Shown: positions 25,695 through 37,978 of the stretch, in pieces
How the letters are laid out: the number at the start of each line of letters is the position of its first letter
Position numbering within the stretch: position 1 is the stretch's first letter
NCBI GenBank assembly: GCA_038380795.1
Contig: CM076268.1
Span: 20,625,001 to 20,689,000, forward strand
Reading direction: 5' to 3'
DNA length: 64,000 nucleotides
Origin: Pyrocephalus nanus
Taxonomy: Eukaryota > Chordata > Aves > Passeriformes > Tyrannidae
Position numbers and translations under genes: made by a program
The notes under the pieces: generated by a model
What the model saw: the letters and a program-made list of their open reading frames with translations, nothing else
What the model was told of the DNA's origin: nothing
Database searches by the model: none

Positions 25695-27566
25695 CTTGAA
25701 AGAGATAAAAGCAGGAGAGAAAAAGAAAGAAATGAACAAAAAAATAATAAAGGAAATACAAAACTGAGCACAAGTAAAAGGAGAGAGAGCGAATGTAGAG
25801 AGAAGCAGGTCTGTGACCACGTGCATAAGTTTTCTATAGTGTATCCTGCTGGAGAATATGCTGTCCCACAGCTACCCCAACCATAGGGTCCAGTCTGTAT
25901 CTGTGCTGCTAACACCCTTCTCCAGACTTTGCCAGGATCCCAGACACAAAACATCTTGTGGAAGACCTCTGACTTCATACCATATGCCTTAAGTTCCTCA
26001 GGGAGCAGTTGAAGCCACCATCTACGATGGCAGAATGCAGCTTTTGACTGGCCTGGCAGCAATAGTTGGGGGCCCATAACTCACACTGCAGACCCAGCCA
26101 GAATTCACTGCTGCAGCGAACTTTGACTTCATCCAACTCTAGTATGAGCAATGCCTTCTCCTCAAGAAACTTATATTGAGGAAGCTGTTGCAGGAGAAAG
26201 GGATCACAAAAGCCATCTGTGGCTATTTGCTCTTAAGGTGATTAAAATACATCCTATGTTTATAAGGGCAGAACATATACAAGTCTTGCCCTTAGCTCTT
26301 ACCATCAGTGACATCAATAAGAACAGCTGCATTAGCACTGCTCAGAGTAGTTCTCAGTCCTCTGCTAAGTCAGGCAAAAAAGTAGGGAGAGAATTGATTT
26401 ACTAGGGGAGGAATCAAAAGAATAGCAAAGGAAACCAAAAATAGGTGAATATGATCCCTTCCGTCTGGGGGATAGGCCGCAGCTATGGAGAGGCTGCCAA
26501 GCTCAAACAGAAAAGCTGAGCTGAGGTCCACTTTGACAGGCAATCCCAAACAAGCAACAAGTTTTTCCTCCTTACACAGTGGCTAAGACTAAAACCACTC
26601 CTTTTCAGGAATATCCAGACAGACAACAGGCACAAGTCATGGCATTTTTTTTTCTATCCATCTTGTACTGTATTATCCCTTCCTCCCAATCCCAATTCTT
26701 CACCTATGTTCCTTCCAGCCTTAACCTCAGAATGACCTTGCTTTGGTCCCACAGGTGAGAGAGGGATGCACCAGAACCTCATGGCCACGACCCAGGTAGG
26801 TAAACTGACCTTTTAACTTAAGTATTTGCATGATGGGAGCAAAACAAAGGGATTTAGAGACTCGGTGCCTCTCTGATAAATTTTCCACAGCAAACATTCT
26901 GGGATGCCCATATCTGCTGCCATGTTGATTTCTGCTTTGAACTACAGTATGATTCATAGTGAATCTAATATTCATGGCAAATGCCAGACTGACCTGCTCT
27001 CAAAACTCGAGCTCATTTAGCACCCATTTTAAATAATACAGGCTTCTCTCCTGAGCCTGTCTCCCTAAATCTTGGTCATGAACTGGAACAGACAGGGACA
27101 AGTATACAGCTTAATTCAAGCTGACTGGGATCAACATAATGACTATAACAGTCTGTGACACCCTTTTAATAGTCATAATATGAAATTCACTCATCACAGT
27201 GAAGGTCTCCAATGTGTAAACACACACTCAGAGAAGCTGGATCACCAATTCATTCCATCTCTGGCAGTGAAATTTAATCCTATGGCTGTGAACTGCAGCC
27301 CTTGCAACCTGGCCTGGATTGAAGCTACAGATCAGAGTTAAAAAGCTGGGTCTCCAAATCCCCAAATGATCCACTCATTAACCTTTCTGGTAATGAAACA
27401 TGACCTTTTCCTGCAGTTGCAGCATACTGCAGGGAGCACATGGCTTTTATGGCACAAAATACTGGTCTTAGCTAGAGCTTTTTTTCAGCTATTTCTTCTT
27501 ACAAAGCAATGGCAACATCCTTCTGTTCTGCAAAGTGCTGAAACTGGCTGCACTTAGTCCAAATAC
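25695..27566 (-). other. SORBS1: SORBS1 intron between E21 and E22
   Basis: 1.9 kb; a pyrimidine-rich tract in transcript sense precedes E22. No exon or repeat recognised. Confidence 0.75.
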
Positions 27567-27761
27567 CTGTGGTGAAGCTGTGATGCTGCGGCTGGGGGAG
27601 AGGGACACTGGTGGGTCAGGATAGTCAATGGCATTCTTGACCACTGGCCGTTTGAGCACTTCCACGTAAGTGACAGGGAAGATGCCTTGGCGACTGGTGC
27701 CAGAGATTCTTCCTTCATACCAGTTCTCATCCACTCGTCGAATCAATGTGATCCTTTCACC
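27567..27761 (-). CDS. SORBS1: SORBS1 exon E21: body of SH3 domain 2 and proline tail
   Basis: The 195-nt phase 0-0 exon encodes residues 1087-1151. [20 protein letters not shown] and [19 protein letters not shown] complete SH3-2, with the ENWYEG tryptophan and GIFPVTYV strand present. The rest is a Ser/Pro tail ending [11 protein letters not shown], matching human SPSRSATASPQ. The acceptor is CTTCTAG|GGTGAA and the donor CCACAG|GTATTT. Confidence 0.96.
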
Positions 27762-28921
<1,160 letters not shown>

Positions 28922-29026
28922 CTAGAATGAACAAACAATCAGGTAAGTCTCATACGAAAAGCCCGTAAACTGGTCACTGGCAGAAAGGGAATGGACAAAG
29001 AGAACACCTGCAAGGAAAGCAGCTAC

Positions 29027-29141
29027 CTCTATGTATGATCGTGGGAAGATGCCAACTCTGCCATGGTGTTCACCTTCGAACCAGTTCTGGTCAATCTGCT
29101 TGTAAATGTAAACAATATCTCCTTTTTGCAGAGGAAGTTCC
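29027..29141 (-). CDS. SORBS1: SORBS1 exon E19: body of SH3 domain 1
   Basis: The 115-nt exon encodes residues 1006-1044: [20 protein letters not shown] then [19 protein letters not shown]. The RT-loop acidic side, the WFEG tryptophan and the GIFPRSYI strand are intact, so the polyproline-binding groove should be functional. In CAP the first two SH3 domains bind vinculin and paxillin. The acceptor is GTTAACAG|GGAAC and the donor ATAGAG|GTAGCT. Confidence 0.96.
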
Positions 29142-30649
29142 CTGTTAACAACACAAGCACTCCATCAGAACTTCACTGGAGAACAGATGTTTTGTTTTTC
29201 TGTCCAGCAATCCCTAGGTACCAAGGTCTGCATCAATCTGTTGATACACAGTGTGCTCCACCCCAAGTGAAAGCTAAATGTTGAGAATTACTCTGTTTAC
29301 ATTGTGATGTGCAGGGACTCTCTTGCTCTTTGAGTATCCTGTCAAAAAAAGCTGGCTTATGAGGGCCCTACTAATCACACACTCTACAGCAGCAATGAGG
29401 TCAAGCTTAAGCCAAAGATGACACTGGCTGCTTTCCATGTTGGATACGATGAACAGCCCTCAATTACTGTTTTGAAACAGCCATGTCACAAGTGCCTTCC
29501 AAAGCGACACATGATTTTAATGTGAGCTAGTTTGTTGATTAGATTAACCTCCTCACATGCCAATGTTGATCCTGCAATGATTACATTTCTGGCCAGCCTG
29601 TGGTTGTTCAACCACTGACCTCAAATGGGCTAACAACTAGAATTTTAATCTACAGTCTTCAGTGCTAAATTTAGGAATGTCTGCAGCTGAAGAACATCTA
29701 CTATGGGCAGCTTGTACTAGACTCATAAACCTACTATTTGGATCCCCAGAAGAAAACAGACAACACAGCCTTTCCTAAGACGTTTTTCACAAGCTCTCCT
29801 TTTGTCTGGCACCCTGGTATGTTCTGCTCAAGGGACACAACAGTTACACCTTACATCTGCCTCAGTTTTATTAGAGGTGCTGGGACATGCTATGTAAATC
29901 ATTACAAATCATCACCTGTAGAACATATAACAAAAATATTGCCAGGACATTAGCACCTGAGAAGAAAAACAACAGGTGCTTTACTGAATTCTGTTCTTCT
30001 TTCTTCCCTCCTAGCAGTATTAAAATGAGAGCTTCTCCAGCCTCATGCAGAGGGAAAGGCCTTCCAGGCTTTCTCTTCAAAGCACTGTTTCCCAAAAAGA
30101 ACAAGTAGTGCTGTGTGATTCACCAAAAGGACCATAACAGGGCTTGGAAGTACAAAAACGACACCTCAAACACACGCTATGTACGCACAGATGCCAGGAG
30201 AGCAGTGCCCACTCTGCAAACTTATAGGTCCTAAATCAGGGAAATCCTGAGTCAAGGGCCCACCTACACACTTAAAGCTAGGCATCTTTTTAAGTCCCTT
30301 CTGCATTTGGGCTATGCTTGGCACAGTGAAGTGAATGCTGCTCTCCTGTGGCTCCACCCACCTCAGAGGAGCACTCACTTGTTCCTGTAAAGAGTGTGGG
30401 TTGCCCTAAAAATCGTGTGGGACAGAGATGCACTGAGAAATAAGACATTTTCCTTAAGGTCCTTCAGAGGCTATGATCTGCGAGACTCAAATTACTTTTC
30501 CCTGCCTTAATAAGGACACCTTTGCTTTGAGCTGCTGGGAAGACACTCCCAAAACATGAATCCAATTGCATGACACTTCATAAATGCTGCATCCTAGAGG
30601 AAAAAGCAGAGGAATAACACTCAAGGCAGTCATAACAAGCTGTACTCAC
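29142..30649 (-). other. SORBS1: SORBS1 intron between E18 and E19
   Basis: 1.5 kb, unique sequence, nothing recognised. It splits SH3-1 after its first strand. Confidence 0.8.
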
Positions 30650-30696
30650 TTTAGCGTCTGTGCTTTAAAGTCAAACTTGGCTCTAGCAGGTCTCAT
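30650..30696 (-). CDS. SORBS1: SORBS1 exon E18: start of SH3 domain 1
   Basis: The 47-nt exon encodes MRPARAKFDFKAQTL plus a split Lys (residues 991-1006), identical to human. ARAKFDFKAQ is the ALYDF-equivalent first strand of SH3-1. The acceptor follows a 15-T run and reads CTCTAG|ATGAGA. The donor CTAAA|GTGAGT is strong. Confidence 0.96.
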
Positions 30697-32128
30697 CTAG
30701 AGATCAAAAAAAAAAAAAAATCAACACATTAAAATAATAACTAGGTTTTCAACCCTCTTCTGAGGAAAAGCACCGAAACTCTTCTATAGCTAACATTAGC
30801 ATGGGAAAAACTTGGATGCAGGTATTCTGCTACAAGCTTGCGTGCAACTGGTATTACAGTCCAAGTATGCTGGATGGGCATCTCCCACCACGACACAAAG
30901 TGCCAACTTCTGGTATAGCAGTAATTAGGAGCTCTACAGGAAATGGATTTAGCAGCAGTAAATGTTTAAATGTGATTAATCCTGAAAAATGAAAGCTGCT
31001 CCAGTAACTAAAGTTACTGGGGCTCCAGGACCAAATTTGTTTTGAGATTTGAATGGAAAAGAAAAATTTACTAGCTGGGAAAAAACAGTAGGATATTATT
31101 TGATGTGGCTCTTATTATTACCTGACCCTGTTGAATACTGCAATATGACCCATATACTCCATATCAATTCGTAGAAAAGAGACAAAGGTGAGGAGAAAAT
31201 ATAAATAAATTAGCATGTGTCTGAAAAAGTCTTTGGTGGCTACAAAGACAAAAATGCTGTTGACAGCAGGCGTAGACTTTAAAGCTTGATTTACTCCACT
31301 GATTTTCTAATGGCCACAAAATATTCAGACAATTTTAAAGTCATTTTGATAACAGAGTATAAAATAAATAGTAGTCACAGTCATGAGGCTCCAGAGCATT
31401 TGAAACCAGATAAAGGGCAGACAGGTGTGCTCCAGCCATATGGTGACCACCCCACCCACCACTGCAATGCAGCACCTCTGGGGAAACAGCTGATGCCAAG
31501 AGTCCAGCAGCAGTCCATGTGAGGCAGAAAAAGCATTTGGCCATGACACCTGGACTAGGATCCAGTCTTTGGAAAAAGTGCCTTGGGGCTCTTGGAAAAG
31601 CCATCTACCTCTTCCTTTGTCTCTTTCAGAAAGTCCAACCAGGTCATACGCAGTGAAATATGCTGAGACTTTTTCCGATTGTTTCTAGAGCATATTAGCA
31701 TATTTCAAGAGAAAAAACTACGTATTTCTAAAAAAACCACCCTATGTGACACGGCCAGGATCAACCAAGACATGAAGTTTCTAAGCATAAGGCACAGACA
31801 AGAAGACAATATAGCAATATGATGCAAAAGATGTAGAATGCCTTTGATTCACTAAGTAGCTGATATTTAAAGGCATGCATCACAGGTGTGCACCAGCAAT
31901 TCTCAGCAGGCATGCTTTAATATATGCAGCTTGGTATAGAGCTATCAATTAATTTACCAGGCACAAGAGTCAAAGCAGATCTAAATGAAGCCAGAATGGG
32001 AAAGGGGAAGGTGGAAAAAAAACAACAAACGACATTCTCTGAAGAGCTAATGTCGGCCTAAAGCACAACATTGTGAGAGGCAATTATTGCTTTGGGTCAA
32101 GCAGCAGACTGAGGTAACTAAAACAGAC
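30697..32128 (-). other. SORBS1: SORBS1 intron between E17 and E18
   Basis: 1.4 kb. It starts at the poor E17 donor and ends with a 15-T run before E18. The candidate 54-nt cassette lies inside it. Confidence 0.8.
31609..31662 (-). other. Possible 54-nt cassette exon between E17 and E18 (unproven)
   Basis: In the E17-E18 intron, CTCAG|CAT and GAAGAG|GTAGAT bound a 54-nt open segment, HISLRMTWLDFLKETKEE. It would insert 18 residues in phase 0-0 just before SH3-1. The acceptor lacks a good pyrimidine tract. A stronger upstream TCTAG would give 76 nt and break the frame. I do not recognise this peptide in SORBS1, so treat it as a hypothesis. Confidence 0.25.
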
Positions 32129-32296
32129 CTCTGACCCAGATTTCCTCTTTGCTGTATCGTCTACATTTAGGAGGTCCCCAAATCGCTCATTAGTGATAAA
32201 CTGATGGTGCGTTGGAATAACCCCTGTGTGCCTTCTAGCTGCAATATCAGCTTCTTCTTGCTCACGTTTAAGCCGTCTCTGGTCCTCTAAAAGTTT
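32129..32296 (-). CDS. SORBS1: SORBS1 exon E17: charged helix and conserved pre-SH3 segment
   Basis: The 168-nt phase 0-0 exon encodes residues 935-990: KLLEDQRRLKREQEEADIAA (probable coiled coil), then RRHTGVIPTHHQFITNERFG and DLLNVDDTAKRKSGSE, nearly identical to human. The acceptor is TTATGGCAG|AAACTT. The donor TCAGAG|GTCTGT is unusually poor (+3 C, +4 T), yet the conserved junction KSGSE|MRPARAKF requires a splice here. Confidence 0.95.
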
Positions 32297-33865
32297 CTGC
32301 CATAAAATTGCATAAAATGGGCAGTAAATCATCTAGTTAAAGGCATTCAAAAGCTGCCATTAATGTGACTAAAATTCCTGAGGTCCCTGCAAATATCTGG
32401 CATTTTACAGTTCAGTTTCAAATATTGATTCTACTAACTACACAATACCCTTTCGTTTTGCAAACACAGAAGGTACATCATCATTATGGCATAAATGAAA
32501 TCCATCTCATACAGAGGCAATATACAATCCAAAGTTGAAGAAACTTAGTGAGTTTTTCTAAGTTTTGGGCAGCTACCAGGAGCTTCTAAGAAGATTGCTG
32601 ATAACACAGAGAGCTGATCCAAACCCCCTTCAACCGACAAACAAGGAGTTTCTCTCACTGACTTTCAAGAGACCTGAATCAGCCCCAGTGGTGTGTTCTG
32701 AGGCACTGAACTCCCCTGAGCCTTGCAAGTGGCTTGGGAGAGTGTGTAACCACATTCAGGTTCTCCCATGCTTCCTTTTGGTTTGCGCAACACACTTTGT
32801 AAAATAGAGTAAATAAACCCCAAAGAATTATTTTGGACTTCTTCAGTCTCCAGCACATTAATGGAAAGGTGCTTTCTTGAGTACCTGGGCAGAGGGGTTG
32901 TCCCACCTTTTGGGGCTGACTGTAGGCGAAAGAGTTCAGCTCTGTGCTAACTCATTTAAAGCCAGTAGGCCTTACTGAATTCAGAGTTCTGATCTTATAC
33001 GAGTTCTCATGCTGGATTTTGGAAGTGGGGGGATTACTAACTATTTCACAGGGGAGGACAGCAAAAATAAATTTTTCACACAGGAATTAAGAGCAGGTTT
33101 TACCGTATTTCAAAGCACAGATAAACATCATTTGAACTCAGAAAGTTAATACGAAAAGTAAAACTTTTGTTTCCCCTCCCCCAGGCAGGGGAAATTAATT
33201 CCAGCTTCCTGGAAAGCAATCACTTTCTAACTTCTTTAACTCAGCTTGAATACAGTTGGTGCTGAAAAGTCTCTATGGCTTTTCCATTATTTTGGCTTGT
33301 CCCAGTGTTGCTCAGCCAGTCCAAAAAGGGCTTGTACAGTCTGTTGTAAACAACTTCAGACACCATGAAGAATTCCAGTTTGCACTGAGGGAAAACTTCT
33401 CACTTTCTGATAGCTTAAACTATCTTACATTTGCTTTTCAAAACCTGAGGACCCCCACAGGAAAAATACTGGTTTTCACCAATTTGATTAACACTGACTC
33501 AAGTGACTTGCATGAAGAACAATAACAGATTAACCATCTTTATCTGAGAGTACTGGGGCATTGGACCACATCTCACATATATCTCCAACCTTTTTTATAT
33601 TATTTAAGGCCCCTATATATAATTCTGTGCAATTGATAAGAACTATCAGGTTAATCTGAAACAAAAGCTAAACTGAACTATACACATTATACATCAAATC
33701 AGTGACAGATATAGTATTGAAATTAAAACATACTAGTTTGCTTGTTGCTCTACTTTCCAGTACACAGCCATAGATGTACAAGCTGTCCTTATATAAGGCT
33801 GAATGCTATATTTCTTCTATGTGGGGCTCCTACAACTGTTATTAGACCACAAAGGAGAGCATTAC
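32297..33865 (-). other. SORBS1: SORBS1 intron between E16 and E17
   Basis: 1.6 kb, A/T-rich unique sequence, nothing recognised. Confidence 0.8.
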
Positions 33866-33951
33866 CTCTTTGTCATCATGCCGCCTGCGGATAATTTCTT
33901 CTGGAGTTTCCATGTAATCAACTGGTGCAAAATGCCTTGGTGATTCTGAAT
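33866..33951 (-). CDS. SORBS1: SORBS1 exon E16: DSESPRHF...IIRRRHDDKE
   Basis: The 86-nt exon encodes DSESPRHFAPVDYMETPEEI then IRRRHDDKE (residues 906-934). It matches human DSESPRHFIPADYLESTEEF and IRRRHDDKE. The acceptor is TTGAAGTAG|ATTCAG and the donor AAAGAG|GTAATG. It ends in phase 0 and starts the basic helical segment completed by E17. Confidence 0.95.
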
Positions 33952-34689
33952 CTACTTCAAAACAACATAAGGAAGTTAAAATACAGATGGATTTATCTAG
34001 CATAACCAGAAAGGAAAAAAATAGATATTTTTAAACAATTTGTTTCCATTATAACAGTAAGGATTCTCAATTGCCATTGACCAAATTGCCAATCAGATGT
34101 TGATAATTTATCCATTTTCATTTTTTTCCCTTTTGGGCTGTACATGTGAACAAAGATCCAAAAATAGGGAGAAAATAACGGTACAGGAAAGTGTAAAGAC
34201 ATAGAAGGACTTTGTAAAGAAAAGATTCACTGCCATCGAAGAATGATTTGGCATTTTACTGTTGAGAAAAGTTTAATACACACACACACACACACACGCA
34301 AACACAACTAGACCTTGAGAAACTACTCCTTTAAAGCAAATCATCTGGGTTTGCTTTATAATTCCCATGTGTGTAAATGATACAGGACAAGAAACATCTC
34401 ATGTTGAGATTCTTGCATCCCCAGAGCTGCTTGAGAGATAAACTGAACCTGATGTGATTAGAAAGGCAGCGGAAATCGTTTCTCAGAAGTGCAGCTGTTA
34501 ACAAGTCCTGAACAAAAATGCTGAGCAAGACACGCAAAGGACGTTAGACACACTAGGGGAAAAAAAAAAAAAAGGAGTCAGGGGATGCAAAGGTGAGGAA
34601 TAAAAATGCAAGGGTTGTGGAAGAAAAGGGGAGGAGAAAGGAAGCAAGAAGACAAATGAAGAGAAACTGATAAAGAACACAAAAACCAC
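33952..34689 (-). other. SORBS1: SORBS1 intron between E15 and E16
   Basis: 0.7 kb. It holds a (CA)n run at 34,278-34,298 and, just after the E15 donor, a long pyrimidine-rich stretch in transcript sense (about 34,558-34,660) that could bind PTB and influence use of the giant exon. Confidence 0.75.
34278..34298. repeat. (CA)n microsatellite in the intron after the giant exon
   Basis: Ten CA units on plus with one interruption; GU repeat in the transcript, about 400 nt downstream of the E15 donor. Confidence 0.85.
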
Positions 34690-36210
34690 CTCCTAGGTAC
34701 GTCCCAAGTTCACTTTGCGGGTTGTTGTTTGTGTCCAGGCTGTGACAGAGAGCATATGGAACAGGGTTCCCATTGTTTAAGGAGTCAGGAGTGTCAGCCC
34801 GGCCCATGAAGCTATCTCGGCTAGGTCCCATGGTGGGGAAGTAGCCAAGCCTTTCCACAATGTCAAAGGAAGACAGGCGCCTGGGGGCAAGAGGCCTGCT
34901 TCTGGAGAACAGTTGGTGCTGGGAGTGGTGACTCTTGTTTCCTACATTCCCCTGCAGCTGTATGGGGTCATCTGGGTTCTCAGGGCTGGGCACTGCCAGG
35001 CTTGCCAGGCAGTCTGGGGGTGGAGTTCTGCAAGATTTGTGTTGGAAGGGCTTTTTCAATCGAAATGGGAGCGGGCTCATTAGGTAGACATTTCTGGGGA
35101 GCATGTGCCTGTCCCCATAGACATCCCCTTTGGAATCAGGGTTCCTGGAGGCTTGCTGCTGTTCATGCCTTCGGATGGTAGTGAACCTGGTGTAGGAAGC
35201 TGGGCATGGGCCTTTGCATCTGTTGATTTTATGCTTCTGAGGCCCATTGAGGTTGCTGCTGCTGCTGCCACTGTCATTGGAGGCATTTGAGAGAAGATCT
35301 ATCTCATCTGTGCAAGCTGAAAGTGTGTCCATAGGGATGGCATCACTGACATCTGAAGCCGTGTCCTCCACATTGCTGCAGGAGACGGAGGATTTGTCAG
35401 CCAAGCAGGCAGCATCCTTCTCTTCTAGGTGTGCTTTTGACAAATCCAGAAGAATCTCTGCAGAGTATGCAGCACTCAGACAAATTTTAGACTGAAGAGA
35501 AGTGGTGGATTTGTTTTGTCCAACAGAAAAGTCAAGTGAGGGCATTGATCGGGATCTCTGGATCAGCTGCTCAAAGGCACTGATACGGGAGGAAACAGTG
35601 TCTTTGGGGATCTGCTCTGAATCCTCTCGACTAAGGCTGTGCTCCATCTTGTCCTTTGCTTCATTCTCAAACTGAGATGCAATATCCTTCACGCTGCAGG
35701 AGGAGACTGTGTCCAAATGGATCCTGGACCGGTTGATCTGGTGCATGTCTTTATAGAGTGTTGTAAACTCCATCCCACTTTTCCTGGAGGCAGGGAACAG
35801 GTAGCCTTTCCTAGAGTTGGTGCCATACTCCTGCAGGCTCATGGTACTGCCGGATTTGATGGCATACTCTTGCTTTGACTTCATAAAGATGTTTTCTATG
35901 CTTTCCCCTATATCTACCATGAAAGCCTTTTTATTATCAAACAAGGCAATGGAGCTACGAAGGTTTTCGCAGCTTTGAGCTTTCTCGTGAGACAGCAAGA
36001 TACCCGTCTTGTCCTGCACAAGAGCAGCTGGAGCTGCTAGTTTGGGTTTGAATTTAGAAGGGAGGATTTCAGTAATGCAGGCTTTTGCAGCTGATAAGGG
36101 CTTCTTATGTTTACATGCGTGACCTAACATACCGGTATGACTAGCGTTAAAGGTTCGGCTATTAACTGAAGAGGGTGCAGTCATATGAGCATTCCCACCT
36201 TTACGATCCA
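34690..36210 (-). CDS. SORBS1: SORBS1 exon E15: 1,521-bp giant optional exon
   Basis: One open exon adds 507 residues (399-905) between SASTK and DSESPRHF. The acceptor TGCTTACCAG|TGGATC and the donor GGAG|GTGGTT are both phase 1, so inclusion and skipping both keep the frame. The donor is weak (+5 is T), which fits regulated use. The sequence is Ser-rich and probably disordered, with motifs such as SRSMPSLDF, SYTRFTTIRRHEQQ, PPPDCLASLAVP and RRLSSFDIVERLGYFP. CKGPC followed by a His resembles half a zinc finger, but the second His is missing. Human canonical SORBS1 lacks the segment. SORBS2 has a comparable neuronal large exon, so it may be a tissue-specific long isoform. Confidence 0.88.
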
Positions 36211-37802
36211 CTGGTAAGCATGCAGAATAAAATAAATACAACCTGTTAGCTGAAGTGCTAGAAAGCTATTGAGAAAGGAGAAAGAACATGCTTGGATGTC
36301 ATAAAATGCACTTTAAAGAAACAAAATTCCAAAACAAAGAAAAGCAGGAAGAAACTGCAAAACAAGCCACGCTTACAGGAGTGGGTGAAGTGCTGCTAAT
36401 GTCTCTAAAATGAGGGGCTTGGCCAGAAGCAGATCTGGAGCACTTTGAAGGTACCCTCCTAAAAAGTGCTAAGCATCATCAGCTTCCAGGGAAGCTGTAG
36501 CACCAAGGAAAAGGGAACTGAACTCTGGGCAGGATCAGGGTGTCAGCAAGAATGCAGAGGCACTAACATTGCAAAAATGGCTTAATACCAAGCCTGTAAT
36601 CACACCTACTATGGTCTCACCACAGTGTTTGCCAAACAGCTTATTCCTGGGAAGGAGAAAACAATCAGTGGCTGACTGTGCCAGCACAAGCACACCACAT
36701 CAGCTGACCTTGCCCAAGAGACGCCTGCTTAGAGATTCCCCATACTAGGAATAAGCTGAGTGTCCTTCAGACAATGTGGCTGACCATGTTTGCTTTAAAA
36801 TTCAAGGAGTCAAATCAGGACATTATTTTTTTTAAGAAGGATCCAGCCCGGTTTCAGCTTAGAGTGCAGTTTTTAGGTCTGTTTTCAATTTGAGTTCGAA
36901 TTCAAATGTCAAAATAATGATTCAGGTTCAATTGCAGTTTGGGGAAAAATAAATGAACAGATTTTTTTGTTCAGATCCAGTTTGACTCCTTGCCCTACAG
37001 GCCCAACAAAATGCTGAAAAACAGCTGGAAGATAGAGACAGAGAGACCTTTTTGGTGTGATGTACTATTTTTAGAGAGAGCAGTTCAGAAACCCAGCACA
37101 TTCCTTCTCCAGTCCTCTCCCCATCTCAAGCCATTTTTAGGTTGAAGTTGGCTCAGAGATACATTCCCCAGTACAACTCCCTGATGGGAGTCAGGCTCTT
37201 CCTTGTCCTACTCTTCTAGAAAATCTGTGATGGGGGGAGGAAAGGGGAGGAGATCGGTCTGTTCTGGCTCACAGTCCTGGAACCTGCAGGGCTGGTTCAG
37301 ATAGCAATTGCTGTTTCAGTGACCCATGCATTCTCTGTACATCCCTGGTAGGCAGGAGGCTGTGGAGCACATGGCACCAGCTACACAGGGTAGCCAGGCC
37401 AGCAGGCTGCTGCGGCCTGCTGAGGTAATGCAGTGGGAAGAACAGAAAAGGCAGGGAAGGGCTCTAGCATGGCAAGGCAGTGGGAGCAAATGGATTACAA
37501 GGCCAGTCCAAGCTGCCTCAAGGGAGAACATGAGAGTTTGGGGTGTGCCTGAGGTGCTCGATGGAGGGAGCTGGTCTCTCTTGGGAAGAGGAACCTGGAT
37601 CAGTTAAAGGCATCATGAAAAATATAGGCCAGTGTGGTCTGAGAGAAAAAAAGGAGGGAACACGGAGTATGGCAAGGAGGAAGGACAGCATAAATCTCCA
37701 CTGGCTTGAATAGGACTCTAAACCTTGCAGCAGTTTGCCCCATATCACCTGGCTTTTGACACTGTGCAGAATGGAGAAGACATTAGTGCCCTGACCACCT
37801 AC
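36211..37802 (-). other. SORBS1: SORBS1 intron between E14 and E15
   Basis: 1.6 kb of unique sequence; nothing recognised besides the E15 acceptor region. Confidence 0.75.
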
Positions 37803-37978
37803 CTTTTGTGGAAGCAGAGCTTGAAGGTCGCTTGAGACCACTCAGTCCCTGGAACGGGATATCTCCACCTTCCAGTACACTCTTGTAAATCTGCCTTTCA
37901 TTCTCCAAGGCAGCAGGGTCTCCCAGAGCTTGCTCCGACTCCCTCTTCACTGCATTGTAGTTGGGTGAATAGGTGGAG
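37803..37978 (-). CDS. SORBS1: SORBS1 exon E14: conserved AVKRES...LENERQIYKSVLEGG exon
   Basis: The 176-nt exon encodes residues 340-398. LENERQIYKSVLEGGDIP and QGLSGLKRPSSSASTK are almost invariant relative to human. The acceptor is TATTCCAG|CTCCACC and the donor AAAAG|GTAGGT. It ends in phase 1. The one leftover base can join either the giant exon E15 (giving Val) or E16 directly (giving Asp, as in the human canonical protein). Confidence 0.96.

Noticed and set aside
36211..36241. N-terminal extension MYLFYSACLP of the giant exon ORF
   Set aside because: It is the pyrimidine tract and acceptor (TGCTTACCAG) read as codons; phase matches the upstream exon only from 36,210.
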